Origin: Acinetobacter pullicarnis
GTDB taxonomy: Bacteria > Pseudomonadota > Gammaproteobacteria > Pseudomonadales > Moraxellaceae
Direction: 5' to 3'
DNA length: 64,000 bases
Assembly (NCBI RefSeq): GCF_006352475.1
Contig: NZ_VCMZ01000001.1
Location: 1,302,001 to 1,366,000, forward strand
Made by a program: the position numbers and the translations under genes. The notes below the pieces were generated by a model. The model had not been told where the DNA came from. It did not search any database and worked only from the letters and a program-made list of their open reading frames with translations. Shown here one piece after another: positions 15,948 to 25,727 of this stretch (position 1 is the stretch's first letter; the number at the start of each line of letters is the position of its first letter).

Positions 15948-17411
15948 ATGATACGGCAGCCTTGGAAAATTCGATTACATCTCGAAGAACGCGAAGAAAA
16001 GACTATTTTTTTAAAATTGGCCAATCAGATTATTCAAGAAATTTTGTCTGGTCGCTTAGCTCAAGCCACACGTTTACCCGGTTCGCGGACGCTGGCGGAT
16101 GAATTGGGGATTAATCGAAAAACGGTCCAAGCCGTATATGAAGATTTAGAGGCACAAGGCTGGCTGATTTCCAAACCGAGACAGGGCACTTTTGTTTCGG
16201 AGGACTTACCCGATTTAAACGCCAAACTCGAGGCTTTGGCAGCAACAAGTTTGTTGCAAACACCCGCGATATCCGCGACGGGCAAAGCCATTAAAAATGA
16301 TGGTATTCCTGATACGCGTTTGATTCCTTATGAATTGTTTTCTCGCGCTTACCGCAGTGCACTGATTCAAGTTACGCGTTATCAAACCATGGGGTATGGT
16401 GATCCACAGGGGAGCATTGAATTAAGAGAAGCCTTGTTGAATATGTTGTCGATGGAGCGATTTATTCAAACCAATATCGCGCATATTTGCATCGTACGTG
16501 GTAGCCAAATGGGGATCTTCTTAGCTGCGCGGGTTTTGGCCAAGCAACAGGTAGAACGTGATGTGATTGTGGTTGAGCAATGGTCTTATCCACCTGCGGT
16601 TGAAACCTTTTTATCGCATCATTTTCAAGTGGTTCGGGTGAGACTGGATCAATATGGCTTAGATACCGATCACTTGGCTGAAATACTTGCTACACATGCC
16701 GTTGCAGCCGTTTACACCACACCACATCATCAATATCCAACCACGGTTTCTATGCCGATGGATCGCCGCTTAAAATTACTGGAGCTTTCCAAAGCTTTTG
16801 ATTTTTATATCATTGAAGATGATTATGACCATGAATTTCACTATGACAGCCGTCCCATTCCACCACTGATTAGTCTACCGATGGCCGATAAAGTTATTCA
16901 TATTGGTTCACTTTCAAAAGTTTTTGCACCGAGTCTTCGCGTGGGATATGTGGTTGCCGATCTTAATATTATTCAAGCCATGTGTCAGGATATTTTATTA
17001 ATTGATAAACATGGCAATTCGATTACTGAACTGGCGATTGCAACGCTGATGCAGCAAGGTGAAATTAAACGGCATACGCGGAAAATGCGTAAAATTTACC
17101 AACTTCGCCGTGATGTTGCGGTGCTGACATTTCAGCAGATTTTTAGGGATTTAGTAGAAATTTCGACCCCAGCAGGTGGGATGGCATTATGGGTGAAATT
17201 TAATCTGGTTTATCAACCAGAATATGCTGAAATCTTAACGCAATTCAATATTGATTCCGAATACCGCTTTGGCGCGACGCTACCAGATATCAGGTCGGGT
17301 TTTTATATCCGTTTTGGCTTTGCCGCGCTGACCGAAGCAGAAACTACAGCGATCATTCAACAGTTGTATCGGGCATTTGTTTTGGATGCATCTGGATCTG
17401 ATTCAAAATAA
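15948..17411 (+). CDS. MocR/PdxR-type GntR regulator with aminotransferase-like domain
   Basis: 487 aa: an N-terminal GntR winged helix (about 17-85; RLPGSRTLADELGINRKTV) and a C-terminal fold-type I aminotransferase domain (about 120-480). The PLP lysine is K324 in GSLSKVFAPSLRVGYVV, preceded by IIEDDYDHEF. MocR regulators sense PLP adducts of amines or amino acids. It is divergent from the aldolase/lyase pair and is followed after 142 bp by the allophanate hydrolase gene, so either unit, or both, may be controlled by it. ATGGT occurs twice in the divergent region (15903 and 15935) as possible half-sites. Confidence 0.9.
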   Translation: MIRQPWKIRLHLEEREEKTIFLKLANQIIQEILSGRLAQATRLPGSRTLADELGINRKTVQAVYEDLEAQGWLISKPRQGTFVSEDLPDLNAKLEALAATSLLQTPAISATGKAIKNDGIPDTRLIPYELFSRAYRSALIQVTRYQTMGYGDPQGSIELREALLNMLSMERFIQTNIAHICIVRGSQMGIFLAARVLAKQQVERDVIVVEQWSYPPAVETFLSHHFQVVRVRLDQYGLDTDHLAEILATHAVAAVYTTPHHQYPTTVSMPMDRRLKLLELSKAFDFYIIEDDYDHEFHYDSRPIPPLISLPMADKVIHIGSLSKVFAPSLRVGYVVADLNIIQAMCQDILLIDKHGNSITELAIATLMQQGEIKRHTRKMRKIYQLRRDVAVLTFQQIFRDLVEISTPAGGMALWVKFNLVYQPEYAEILTQFNIDSEYRFGATLPDIRSGFYIRFGFAALTEAETTAIIQQLYRAFVLDASGSDSK

Positions 17412-17497
17412 ATCAGCATGCGCTCGATCGGCGCATATGCCTGCTTGTTGACGCTTATAAAAAATATAAGCCACTCTCCTTTAATCTTCAATATCTT

Positions 17498-17513
17498 TGG
17501 CATGCTTGCTGCT
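17498..17513 (+). promoter_or_regulatory. Candidate sigma-54 promoter before urea carboxylase operon
   Basis: TGGCATGCTTGCTGCT keeps the GG and GC dinucleotides at the -24/-12 spacing of sigma-54 promoters (consensus TGGCACG-N4-TTGCA), with mismatches elsewhere. It lies about 40 bp before the start of atzF. Nitrogen-scavenging genes are often sigma-54/NtrC controlled, but I see no clear NtrC site, so this is a weak candidate. Confidence 0.3.
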
Positions 17514-17553
17514 ACGTCATATCTAAACTTGGATTCAAGCGTGGATACCTGAC

Positions 17554-19389
17554 ATGCAACAGCAAAATACAATCGGTTGGACCATCCGTGAATGGCAAGC
17601 TGCCTATCAAAATCAACAGATTAAACTCAAAGACCTCAAAGCATTGGTCAAAACCTTTACGCTGCAAGACAGTGCATGGATTTCAATTGCCACTTCGGCA
17701 GATTTAGATGCACAGTTTGATGCACTGCAATCAATTCCCAATGCTGAACAACTCCCGCTCTATGGCATTCCCATTGCAGTAAAAGACAATATTGATGTTG
17801 TTGATTTTGTCACGACTGCTGCCTGTAAGGCACTGACGAATAAAGCAAGGGTCGATGCAAAAACGGTGCAACGTTTAAAACAGGCTGGAGCAATTGTCAT
17901 TGGCAAAACCAATTTAGATCAATTTGCCACAGGACTAGTTGGCACCCGTTCACCTTATGGAGCCGTTAAAAATACCTTTAATCCAGCCTATGTCAGTGGC
18001 GGCTCAAGTTCAGGGTCAGCCAGTGTGGTGGCACGCGGTTTAGTGCCAATTGCTTTGGGAACGGATACCGCTGGCTCGGGGCGTGTACCGGCGGCATTTA
18101 ATAATATTGTGGGGCTTAAGCCGACCAAAGGACGTTTTTCCAATACAGGCTTAATACCCGCCTGTAAAAGTTTGGACTGTATTTCGATTTTTGCGCTGAC
18201 GGTGGAGGACGCAGAAACAGTGGCGAATATTGCCGAGGGCTATGATCCGACCGATGCATATTCTAGAAACAATCCCAACACAGCGCCTGCTCAGTTTTCT
18301 CCTGCACTCAAATTTGCCATTCCCGCACAGTTAAATTTTCATGGTGATCTGCTGGCTGAACAGGCCTTCGATCAAGCCATTACTACACTTAAAGCCTTGA
18401 ATGCCACGATTACTGAAATTGATTTTTCTATTTTTGACCAGTTGGCAGCACAGCTCTATCAAGGACCGTGGGTCGCAGAACGTACAGCAGCAGTTGCAGA
18501 TGTATTGGGAGATTTACAGGGCAGTCAAACCGACTTTATTGATCCCGTGGTGCTGGAAGTTGTGCAACAAGGGCATAACTTTAGTGCAGTCGATGCCTTT
18601 AACGCAGAATACTTAAAACTGGATTTATCGCGTCAGATTCAAACAGTGTTAGCAGAGTTTGATGCCCTGATTGTACCGACCTCACCGACCATTCATACGC
18701 TACAAGAAATGGCTGAGTCACCGATTATTAACAATTCACATTTTGGTACTTATACCAATTTCACCAATTTGGCGGATTTAAGCGCCTTAGCGATCCCAAC
18801 CGGCTTTCGCGCTGACCACTTACCCTTTGGGATTAGCTTGATTGCACCCGCTTGGCATGATGCAGCTTTGGCACATTTTGGCAAGAAGCTACAGAACCAT
18901 TTGGGTTTAACCATGGGTGCAACGGCACGCTCATTAATTGAAAACACGGAAAAAGCCAGCGATTCCGCACAGCATATTCGAGTCGCTGTCGTCGGGGCAC
19001 ATCTCACAGGGATGCCACTGAATTTTCAACTCACCACACGCGATGCGGTGCATATCGAAACCACCACGACGGCACCGAGTTATGCACTGTATGCCTTGCA
19101 AGGCACTGTACCGGCTAAGCCGGGCTTGGTTAGAAGCTGCGAACAGGGGCACAGCATTATCGTGGAATTGTGGGATATCCCCAGCGCACGTTTTGGTGAG
19201 TTTGTTGCTGAAATTCCCACACCATTGGGGATGGGCAATGTTGAGCTGGCAGATGGCCGTTGGGTCAAAGGCTTTATTTGTGAGGCCTATGCATTATCGG
19301 GTGCTTTGAATATCAGCAGTTTTGCCGGATGGCGCGCCTATGTGCAACAGCAAGAAAAGGTAAAAGCCACTGTAGTGAATCCAGAATAA
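17554..19389 (+). CDS. atzF: Allophanate hydrolase
   Basis: Hydrolyses allophanate to ammonia and CO2, the second step of ATP-dependent urea degradation. The 611 aa show the amidase-signature fold (about 1-450) with catalytic K77 (IAVKDNID), the cis-serine in GGSSSGSA (149-156) and the nucleophile S175 in DTAGSGRVPA. The C-terminal domain (about 480-600; VVGAHLTGMPLNFQLTTR, IPTPLGMGNVELADG) is typical of AtzF and DUR1-type enzymes. The urea carboxylase start follows 11 bp after its stop, so they form an operon. Start ATG 17554 is taken because the N-terminal WTIREWQAAY helix is family-typical. Confidence 0.95.
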   Translation: MQQQNTIGWTIREWQAAYQNQQIKLKDLKALVKTFTLQDSAWISIATSADLDAQFDALQSIPNAEQLPLYGIPIAVKDNIDVVDFVTTAACKALTNKARVDAKTVQRLKQAGAIVIGKTNLDQFATGLVGTRSPYGAVKNTFNPAYVSGGSSSGSASVVARGLVPIALGTDTAGSGRVPAAFNNIVGLKPTKGRFSNTGLIPACKSLDCISIFALTVEDAETVANIAEGYDPTDAYSRNNPNTAPAQFSPALKFAIPAQLNFHGDLLAEQAFDQAITTLKALNATITEIDFSIFDQLAAQLYQGPWVAERTAAVADVLGDLQGSQTDFIDPVVLEVVQQGHNFSAVDAFNAEYLKLDLSRQIQTVLAEFDALIVPTSPTIHTLQEMAESPIINNSHFGTYTNFTNLADLSALAIPTGFRADHLPFGISLIAPAWHDAALAHFGKKLQNHLGLTMGATARSLIENTEKASDSAQHIRVAVVGAHLTGMPLNFQLTTRDAVHIETTTTAPSYALYALQGTVPAKPGLVRSCEQGHSIIVELWDIPSARFGEFVAEIPTPLGMGNVELADGRWVKGFICEAYALSGALNISSFAGWRAYVQQQEKVKATVVNPE

Positions 19390-19400
19390 GGAAAAGAATC

Positions 19401-22400
19401 ATGTTCAAGACGGTATTAATTGCAAACCGCGGTGAAATCGCAGTTCGAGCGATTCGGACCTTAAAAAAAATGGGGATTCGCAGTGTCGCGGTCTATTCAG
19501 ACACAGACCGCTATGCACAACATGTATTGGATGCCGATATTGCCATCGCATTGCATGGGCTAAATGCTGCGGAGAGCTATTTAGACATCGCCAAAATTAT
19601 GGCGGCAGCACAAGCCACAGGTGCTGAAGCCATTTTCCCCGGCTATGGGTTTTTATCAGAAAGTTGTGAATTTGCCGAAGCGTGCGCGGCAAATGGGATT
19701 GCCTTTATCGGGCCGACTGCACAGCAGATTGCAACCTTTGGGCTCAAGCATCGCGCGCGTGAACTTGCTGCTGCGGCCCATGTACCGATGACACGGGGCA
19801 CAGGATTACTCCGCAGTGTAGAACAAGCGTTACAGCAGGCGGAAGTGATTGGCTATCCCATCATGTTGAAAAGTACCGCAGGCGGTGGCGGTATTGGACT
19901 AACCCGGTGTGATGATGCACAAGCCTTGCAAGCCGCCTATGCCAGTGTCAAACGAATGGGGGAACAGTTTTTTAACAATGCAGGTGTATTTTTAGAGCGT
20001 TTTATTGATCAAGCGCGTCATGTTGAGGTGCAGATTTTTGGCGATGGTCTGGGACAGGTGGTGGCATTGGGGGAGCGAGATTGTTCCTTGCAACGCCGCA
20101 ATCAAAAAGTGGTTGAGGAAACCCCAGCTGCCAATCTACCTGAAACCACCCGTCAGAAATTGCATCAAGCGGCCATTGAGCTTGGGCAATCGGTTGACTA
20201 CCGCAGCGCAGGCACGGTTGAGTTTATTTATGATGCGGCACGGGATGAATTTTATTTTCTGGAAGTAAATACCCGTTTACAGGTTGAGCATCCCGTGACT
20301 GAAATGGTGACAGGGCTGGATTTGATTGAATGCATGCTCAAAGTTGCCGCAGGTGATGCACTTGATTGGGCGCAACTACGTAATATTCAACCGAATGGTG
20401 TGGCGATGGAAGTGCGGATTTATGCAGAAGATCCAGTTAAAAACTTTCAACCCAGTCCGGGTGTACTGACCGAGGTGTTTTTTCCTGAAGATGTACGGGT
20501 GGACACGTGGGTATCGACTGGTACGGAAGTATCAGCCTATTTTGATCCGATGCTGGCCAAGATTATTGTGCATGGCAAAGACCGTGGTGCTGCGATTGAA
20601 AAACTACAGCAGACTTTGCGCGCAACACGCTTAGCGGGTATCAGTACCAATTTAGATTATGTGCAGCATGTGGTTGCCGATCCACGTTTTGCCTCAATGC
20701 AGATCTGGACGCGCTTGCTTGATAATTTTGTCTATCAAGCCAATGTGATTGAGGTGCTACAGCCGGGTACCTTGAGTTCGATTCAGGATTATCCGGGGCG
20801 GGTGGGCTATTGGCATATTGGGGTGCCGCCTTCAGGACCGATGGATGATTATGCCTTTCAACTGGCCAATCAAATTGTTGGCAACGCCACACAGGCCGCA
20901 GCTTTTGAATTTACCTTACAAGGCCCTGCGCTCAAGTTTCATGCGGACAGTGTGATTGCGCTCACTGGTGCAAGTTGTACAGCAAGCTTAGACGATCAAG
21001 TGGTTGCGTTCTGGAAACCGATTCAGGTCAAAGCGGGGCAAGTTTTAAGTTTGGGACAGGTGCAGTCAGGCTGTCGCAGCTATTTGGCCGTACGCCATGG
21101 GCTTAATGTACCGCTGTATTTGGGGAGTCGTTCGACTTTTGCCTTAGGGAATTTTGGCGGACATGCAGGACGAACCTTAGCGGTTGGCGATATGCTAAAA
21201 ATGGTCAATCCTCTGCAACCCCTGACTGATCTGCCGCTTGCAGTTGCCGCAGCACGTGCCTTGCCTGAAGCGCTGATTCCTCAATATCGTAATGAATGGA
21301 AAATCGGAGTGTTATATGGGCCACATGGTGCACCTGATTTTTTTGCCGAAGATTATATGGCGGAGTTTTTTACTTCAAGTTGGACGGTGCATTTTAATTC
21401 CAGTCGTTTAGGCGTGCGTTTAGTTGGGCCAACCCCACGTTGGGCACGTGAAAATGGTGGAGAAGCGGGACTACATCCCTCCAATGTACATGATTGCGAA
21501 TACGCGATTGGTGCGATTAATTTCACTGGGGATTTTCCCGTGATTATTGGCAAGGATGGGCCAAGTTTAGGTGGCTTTGTTTGTCCAGTAAGCATTGCCA
21601 AAGCTGAATTATGGAAAGTCGGGCAGTTAAAGGCCGATGATAAAATTAGTTTTTATCCTTTAAGTTTGGCACAAGCCAATGCTTTAGAACGCCAACAGCA
21701 GAGAATTATTCAAGATTTCTGCTTAGGTGAGATACAGGAGATTCAGCAGATCGCGCCCGATTTTACTGAGGGTCTAGGGCAAGATTCGATCGATTTATCA
21801 AATCAGGGCATCATCGCCACCAGAGCAGCGACCACAGTTGCGCCAATGGTCGTTTATCGTCAGGCTGGGGATTGCTATATCTTGTTGGAATATGGCGAGA
21901 ATATACTCGATCTAGCATTGCGTTTAAGAGTGCATCGCTTGATGCAAATGTTAGAGGAGCAAGCCGTGCTTGGGGTAGAAGAACTGTCACCGGGCGTGCG
22001 TTCATTGCAGATTAAATATAATGGGCTGATCTTACCGCAAGCGTATTTGATTGAAACCTTATTTGAACTTGAAGATCAGATGGGCGATCTCAGTCAGATT
22101 CAGGTGCCATCACGGATTATTCATTTGCCTATGGCCTTTGAAGATAGTGCCACCTTGGGTGCAGTCGAACGCTATCAAGAAAGTGTTTGTGCCAAAGCAC
22201 CGTGGCTGCCCAATAATGTTGATTTTATACAGCGCATCAATGGGCTAGCCAGTCGTGAGCAGGTCAAACAGATTTTATATGACGCCCATTATTTGATCCT
22301 CGGATTGGGTGATGTGTATCTGACTGCACCATGCGCCGTGCCGATTGATCCACGCCACCGTCTGCTCAGCTCAAAATATAGTCCCGCCAGAACCTTTACC

Positions 22401-23042
22401 GCAGAAGGCACTGTGGGGATTGGTGGCATGTATATGTGTATTTATGGGATGGATTCACCTGGGGGCTATCAATTGGTTGGGCGAACGCTGCCAATTTGGA
22501 ATAAATTTAAAAAGAACAAGCAATTTGGTGATCAACAATGGTTATTGCGCTGCTTTGATCAAATTAAATATTTCCCCGTGACCGAGATTGAGTTGGAACA
22601 ATGGCGTGCCGATTTTGCCCATGGACAGGCGGAAATTAAAATCGAAGAAACACAATTTGATTATGCAGCCTATTGTCAATTTATTGAGGCTGAACAAGCC
22701 AGTATTGCTCACTTTAAGGCCAATCAGCAAACTGCCTTTCAAGCCGAAGTAGCAATCTGGAAAGATGCTTTCACTGCCACGCTTGACGTTGATCAAGCAC
22801 CCAAAATAGATGCAGACGATTATCAAGATTATTCCGCACTGCATGCCTGTATGACCGGAAATATTTGGAAGGTGTTGGTTGAAGCAGGGCAGCATGTTGA
22901 AAAGGGCGAAACGGTGGCAATTATCGAAGCCATGAAAATGGAGTTACCAGTATTTGCATCCGATGCAGGCATTGTAAAAGCCATTATGTGTAAAGCCGGG
23001 CAAACCGTACAACGTGGCGAAGCTCTGGTGTATATGGCGTAG
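19401..23042 (+). CDS. Urea carboxylase
   Basis: Biotin- and ATP-dependent carboxylation of urea to allophanate. 1213 aa: biotin carboxylase domain (about 1-450; VLIANRGEIAVRAIRTLKK, STAGGGGIGLTRC, EVNTRLQVEHPVTEM), KipA-like/AHS2 domain (about 460-760; IQDYPGRVGYWHIGVPPSGPMDDYA is its start), KipI-like/AHS1 domain (about 810-1030), and C-terminal biotinyl domain with the biotinylated lysine near K1179 in EAMKMELP. The order matches urea carboxylase and not guanidine carboxylase-linked systems, although these cannot be separated with certainty from sequence alone. Start ATG 19401 is chosen over a longer frame because it begins MFKTVLIANRGE and follows the ribosome site aaggaaaag. No DUF1989 partner proteins or urea transporter are next to it. 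Confidence 0.94.
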   Translation: MFKTVLIANRGEIAVRAIRTLKKMGIRSVAVYSDTDRYAQHVLDADIAIALHGLNAAESYLDIAKIMAAAQATGAEAIFPGYGFLSESCEFAEACAANGIAFIGPTAQQIATFGLKHRARELAAAAHVPMTRGTGLLRSVEQALQQAEVIGYPIMLKSTAGGGGIGLTRCDDAQALQAAYASVKRMGEQFFNNAGVFLERFIDQARHVEVQIFGDGLGQVVALGERDCSLQRRNQKVVEETPAANLPETTRQKLHQAAIELGQSVDYRSAGTVEFIYDAARDEFYFLEVNTRLQVEHPVTEMVTGLDLIECMLKVAAGDALDWAQLRNIQPNGVAMEVRIYAEDPVKNFQPSPGVLTEVFFPEDVRVDTWVSTGTEVSAYFDPMLAKIIVHGKDRGAAIEKLQQTLRATRLAGISTNLDYVQHVVADPRFASMQIWTRLLDNFVYQANVIEVLQPGTLSSIQDYPGRVGYWHIGVPPSGPMDDYAFQLANQIVGNATQAAAFEFTLQGPALKFHADSVIALTGASCTASLDDQVVAFWKPIQVKAGQVLSLGQVQSGCRSYLAVRHGLNVPLYLGSRSTFALGNFGGHAGRTLAVGDMLKMVNPLQPLTDLPLAVAAARALPEALIPQYRNEWKIGVLYGPHGAPDFFAEDYMAEFFTSSWTVHFNSSRLGVRLVGPTPRWARENGGEAGLHPSNVHDCEYAIGAINFTGDFPVIIGKDGPSLGGFVCPVSIAKAELWKVGQLKADDKISFYPLSLAQANALERQQQRIIQDFCLGEIQEIQQIAPDFTEGLGQDSIDLSNQGIIATRAATTVAPMVVYRQAGDCYILLEYGENILDLALRLRVHRLMQMLEEQAVLGVEELSPGVRSLQIKYNGLILPQAYLIETLFELEDQMGDLSQIQVPSRIIHLPMAFEDSATLGAVERYQESVCAKAPWLPNNVDFIQRINGLASREQVKQILYDAHYLILGLGDVYLTAPCAVPIDPRHRLLSSKYSPARTFTAEGTVGIGGMYMCIYGMDSPGGYQLVGRTLPIWNKFKKNKQFGDQQWLLRCFDQIKYFPVTEIELEQWRADFAHGQAEIKIEETQFDYAAYCQFIEAEQASIAHFKANQQTAFQAEVAIWKDAFTATLDVDQAPKIDADDYQDYSALHACMTGNIWKVLVEAGQHVEKGETVAIIEAMKMELPVFASDAGIVKAIMCKAGQTVQRGEALVYMA

Positions 23043-23167
23043 GTGGATGGCTTGGGTGTGAAGACATCATAAATGGAGTTAACGGCAAATATGCGAGATA
23101 AACTGTATTATGCAGATTAGTATTTATCAGACATAATTGATTGATTATAATTATTTCGATATTTAGT

Positions 23168-23626
23168 ATGAAAAAAGCCATTCGTATTATTTTTTTAATC
23201 AGTTCTATTTTTATATTGGCAGGATTCAGTATATTTAAACCGACTGAAAATGGTACGGAAGCCAGACTTCATAAAATAACACCCATTGGTTCTTCCATTG
23301 AACAAGTATTAAACATTTGTCAAAAGAAATATGACTGCGGCAGTGCAGAGCAAGAAATTGAACGAATTAGCCCACAATATTTAGCTGGAAGCAAAGGCCT
23401 CAATGTCGGTGAGCTAAGTTCTGTAGAATATCACTTAAGGTCTCGGTTTGATGTGAAGGCGTTTGGTACAGATTATCGTTTCGGGATACACGAGCGGATT
23501 AGTTTTCATCGAAGAAATTTATTGACTTGGGATCATTTTGTTGCAATCTGGCTCTTTGATAAAAATAAAAAATTAGTCGATATTAAAGTCTATCAAACGG
23601 TTTCTGACCGTTCATCAGCATATTAA
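23168..23626 (+). CDS. Small exported protein of unknown function
   Basis: 152 aa from ATG 23168 (MKKAIRIIFLISSIFILAG), a good signal peptide or anchor with no lipobox cysteine. The in-frame ATG at 23141 would add nine residues and looks less natural. The mature part has two cysteines close together (ICQKKYDCG), which could form a disulfide, and an alternating beta-like C-terminus. I do not recognise the family. It stands alone between urea carboxylase and dld. Confidence 0.7.
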   Translation: MKKAIRIIFLISSIFILAGFSIFKPTENGTEARLHKITPIGSSIEQVLNICQKKYDCGSAEQEIERISPQYLAGSKGLNVGELSSVEYHLRSRFDVKAFGTDYRFGIHERISFHRRNLLTWDHFVAIWLFDKNKKLVDIKVYQTVSDRSSAY

Positions 23627-23739
23627 TTGACTGTTTTATTGAAAATGAGAAAGCAAATTAAATTTTCAACTACTTTTGTATTAGATGGTTGAATGATCAA
23701 ACAAGGTATAGGCGTAACTTATTTAAATGAATAAACAGA

Positions 23740-23774
23740 TTGCTTGTTCCACGAGGCATGTAGAGAACAAGCAA
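23740..23774 (-). terminator. Possible hairpin terminator of dld
   Basis: A 10-bp stem ttgcttgttc/gaacaagcaa with a 15-nt loop, just after the dld stop. No strong T run follows on the minus strand, so its terminator role is uncertain. Confidence 0.45.
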
Positions 23775-23805
23775 ATAATTAAATATTAGCAACCTCAGCG
23801 TCAGC

Positions 23806-25503
23806 CTATTTCCAAAATTTCTTTTTAGAGGTTTTACCAATCCCCGGATTGAAGCTATTGGTTGGATCTAATTTTTGCATAAAGGCTTGGTAGTCTGCCG
23901 ATGCTTGATACATATGCCCGACATTATGTTCAGCAGGGTATTTTGCGCCACGTTGCTCTAAATATTGCACCATGCTGTGTTTAAAGGCTTCAGCATCGTA
24001 GCCCGGTTTTAACAGATAGTCTTGATGAATCACATAACAAAAGAAGTGACCGCAACTTGAGGTGAGTTCGACTTGTTGGTCGAGTTCTGGCGGGAGTTCT
24101 AGCATAAACTGTTCATCATTGGCTTTGAGTGCAATGTCCAAAGCGACCAGTCTTTCATTAATATTAATGTTTTTGCTATCGCAGTAATAACCTGCACAGC
24201 CACCGACTGCAAAACGAATTAAAAATGCATTTTTGGCTTCTTTGGCATCGCATTTAAAATATTCACCCGATGCGGTATTGAAGAAATTCTGCATTAAATC
24301 TTCAAATTCTTTATTTTGTTCTGCATCAATTTTAATAACCAAATGATGGTCATATTTTTCATGAAAATTGGCGATTCTTTTTTCAATTCCATTCGGTGTC
24401 ACACGGTTAATCAGCTGTAGTACGCGATCCACGGTATTGTTAGGTAAAAATGGAATTTTTTTAAAGACTTCATCTGCACTATTTTTTAAGCTTAAGATTT
24501 GCGGAATTTTATCTGGGCCTAAATAATCAATCACCTTATACATATGTTTGGCATATTGTACGGTTAAATCAAAAGCAGAACGATGGATGTATTCAGCTTG
24601 AATCGGAAGCTGGGATAAATTTTTGAGTAAATAGCGTCTTAATTCGACAAAGGATTGTTCATCATTGCTTCCAATATAAAAAACTTCTGTTGATTTTATT
24701 GCATCGAAGGTCGGTAATCGCACGGCAAATACAGCCAGTTTACCGGTGCTGCCCGAACACTCATGTAGATATTGAGGATCACCATTAAAACGAGTTGGTT
24801 CATTTGCATCGACCTGTCTTAATCGATCAGCATAGTCATCGGCCCATAACTTGCCTTCCCAGTCTGCCGCATCACCATAGTGATATGACTCTGTTTCCAA
24901 ATTGGATAGTATTTCTTCTGGTGTAACACCAAGATCAATGCCTAAATGGTTGACCAACACCAACTGGCCATCTTCATTTATTTGTGCAAATAAAGATTTT
25001 TCTGTAAATGCAGGACCACGACGGATTAATGAGCCGCCAGAGTTATTACAAATCCCACCGACAACGGAAGCACCAATACAGGAGGAGCCAATGACTGAGT
25101 GAGGTTCTTTGTTAAAGGGTTTTAGCGCATTTTCAAGTTCGGTCAAAGTGTTTCCCGGAAAGGCTATGACTTGCTGGGCATTATCGAGTAGTTGAATTGC
25201 CGTTATTTTCTTTACACTCACAATAATTACATCACGATCATAGCCTTTATGGTGAGGGGTCGAGCCGCCAGTGACACTGGTATTGGATGCCTGCATTAAT
25301 ATAATAATATTTTGAGCGACACAGCATTGCAGCACTTGCCATAATTCGATTAAGTTATTTGGTATGACGACTGCTAAAGCATGACCAGAAGTTGTCCTAA
25401 AACCCTTACAGTAAGGATTAATTTTTGATTTTTGCGTGAGCAGGCTATGTTGGCCCACTATACCTTGTAAATCATTAAACAACTGCTGATGATCCTGAAC
25501 CAT
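23806..25503 (-). CDS. dld: Quinone-dependent D-lactate dehydrogenase
   Basis: Peripheral inner-membrane FAD enzyme that oxidises D-lactate to pyruvate and passes electrons to quinone. The 565 aa are close to E. coli Dld (571). The FAD-binding PCMH-type domain is N-terminal (NTSVTGGSTPHHKGYDRDVIIVS; SVIGSSCIGASVVGGICNNSGGSLIRRGPA), and the C-terminal Dld-specific membrane-binding domain includes AKYPAEHNVGHMY and LDPTNSFNPGIGKTSK. A hairpin at 25531-25571 separates it from the MFS gene upstream. Confidence 0.95.
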   Translation of the reverse strand: MVQDHQQLFNDLQGIVGQHSLLTQKSKINPYCKGFRTTSGHALAVVIPNNLIELWQVLQCCVAQNIIILMQASNTSVTGGSTPHHKGYDRDVIIVSVKKITAIQLLDNAQQVIAFPGNTLTELENALKPFNKEPHSVIGSSCIGASVVGGICNNSGGSLIRRGPAFTEKSLFAQINEDGQLVLVNHLGIDLGVTPEEILSNLETESYHYGDAADWEGKLWADDYADRLRQVDANEPTRFNGDPQYLHECSGSTGKLAVFAVRLPTFDAIKSTEVFYIGSNDEQSFVELRRYLLKNLSQLPIQAEYIHRSAFDLTVQYAKHMYKVIDYLGPDKIPQILSLKNSADEVFKKIPFLPNNTVDRVLQLINRVTPNGIEKRIANFHEKYDHHLVIKIDAEQNKEFEDLMQNFFNTASGEYFKCDAKEAKNAFLIRFAVGGCAGYYCDSKNININERLVALDIALKANDEQFMLELPPELDQQVELTSSCGHFFCYVIHQDYLLKPGYDAEAFKHSMVQYLEQRGAKYPAEHNVGHMYQASADYQAFMQKLDPTNSFNPGIGKTSKKKFWK

Positions 25504-25530
25504 ATTGTTACCTTTGAATGCATATTGAAT

Positions 25531-25571
25531 AAAACCTCAAAAGCATGTGCCATGATTACTTTTGAGGTTTT
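25531..25571 (-). terminator. Terminator between MFS gene and dld
   Basis: A 13-bp perfect stem aaaacctcaaaag/cttttgaggtttt with a 15-nt loop. Read on the minus strand it follows the MFS gene and precedes dld by about 28 bp. It may end MFS transcription or act as an attenuator for dld. Confidence 0.75.
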
Positions 25572-25727
25572 AGATGTGTAATGTATATCTAAGTTGTATT
25601 CATCAGTTTGTACTGATCTTTGCTGATGGGAATAGATGACGGTTATCCCGATTTATTGTAGCGAGATAATCAGTCATTCTCCTGTCTGCGTGGTATTCGA
25701 TTAGCTAAGCTAGTTTAGCGAGCAATA

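Noticed and set aside
19329..19400. Longer N-terminus for urea carboxylase
   Set aside because: It overlaps the end of atzF, reads as non-family sequence, and the ribosome site and family start are at ATG 19401.
22542..22895. 117-aa minus-strand frame within urea carboxylase
   Set aside because: Antisense shadow; no recognisable domain and no promoter or ribosome site.
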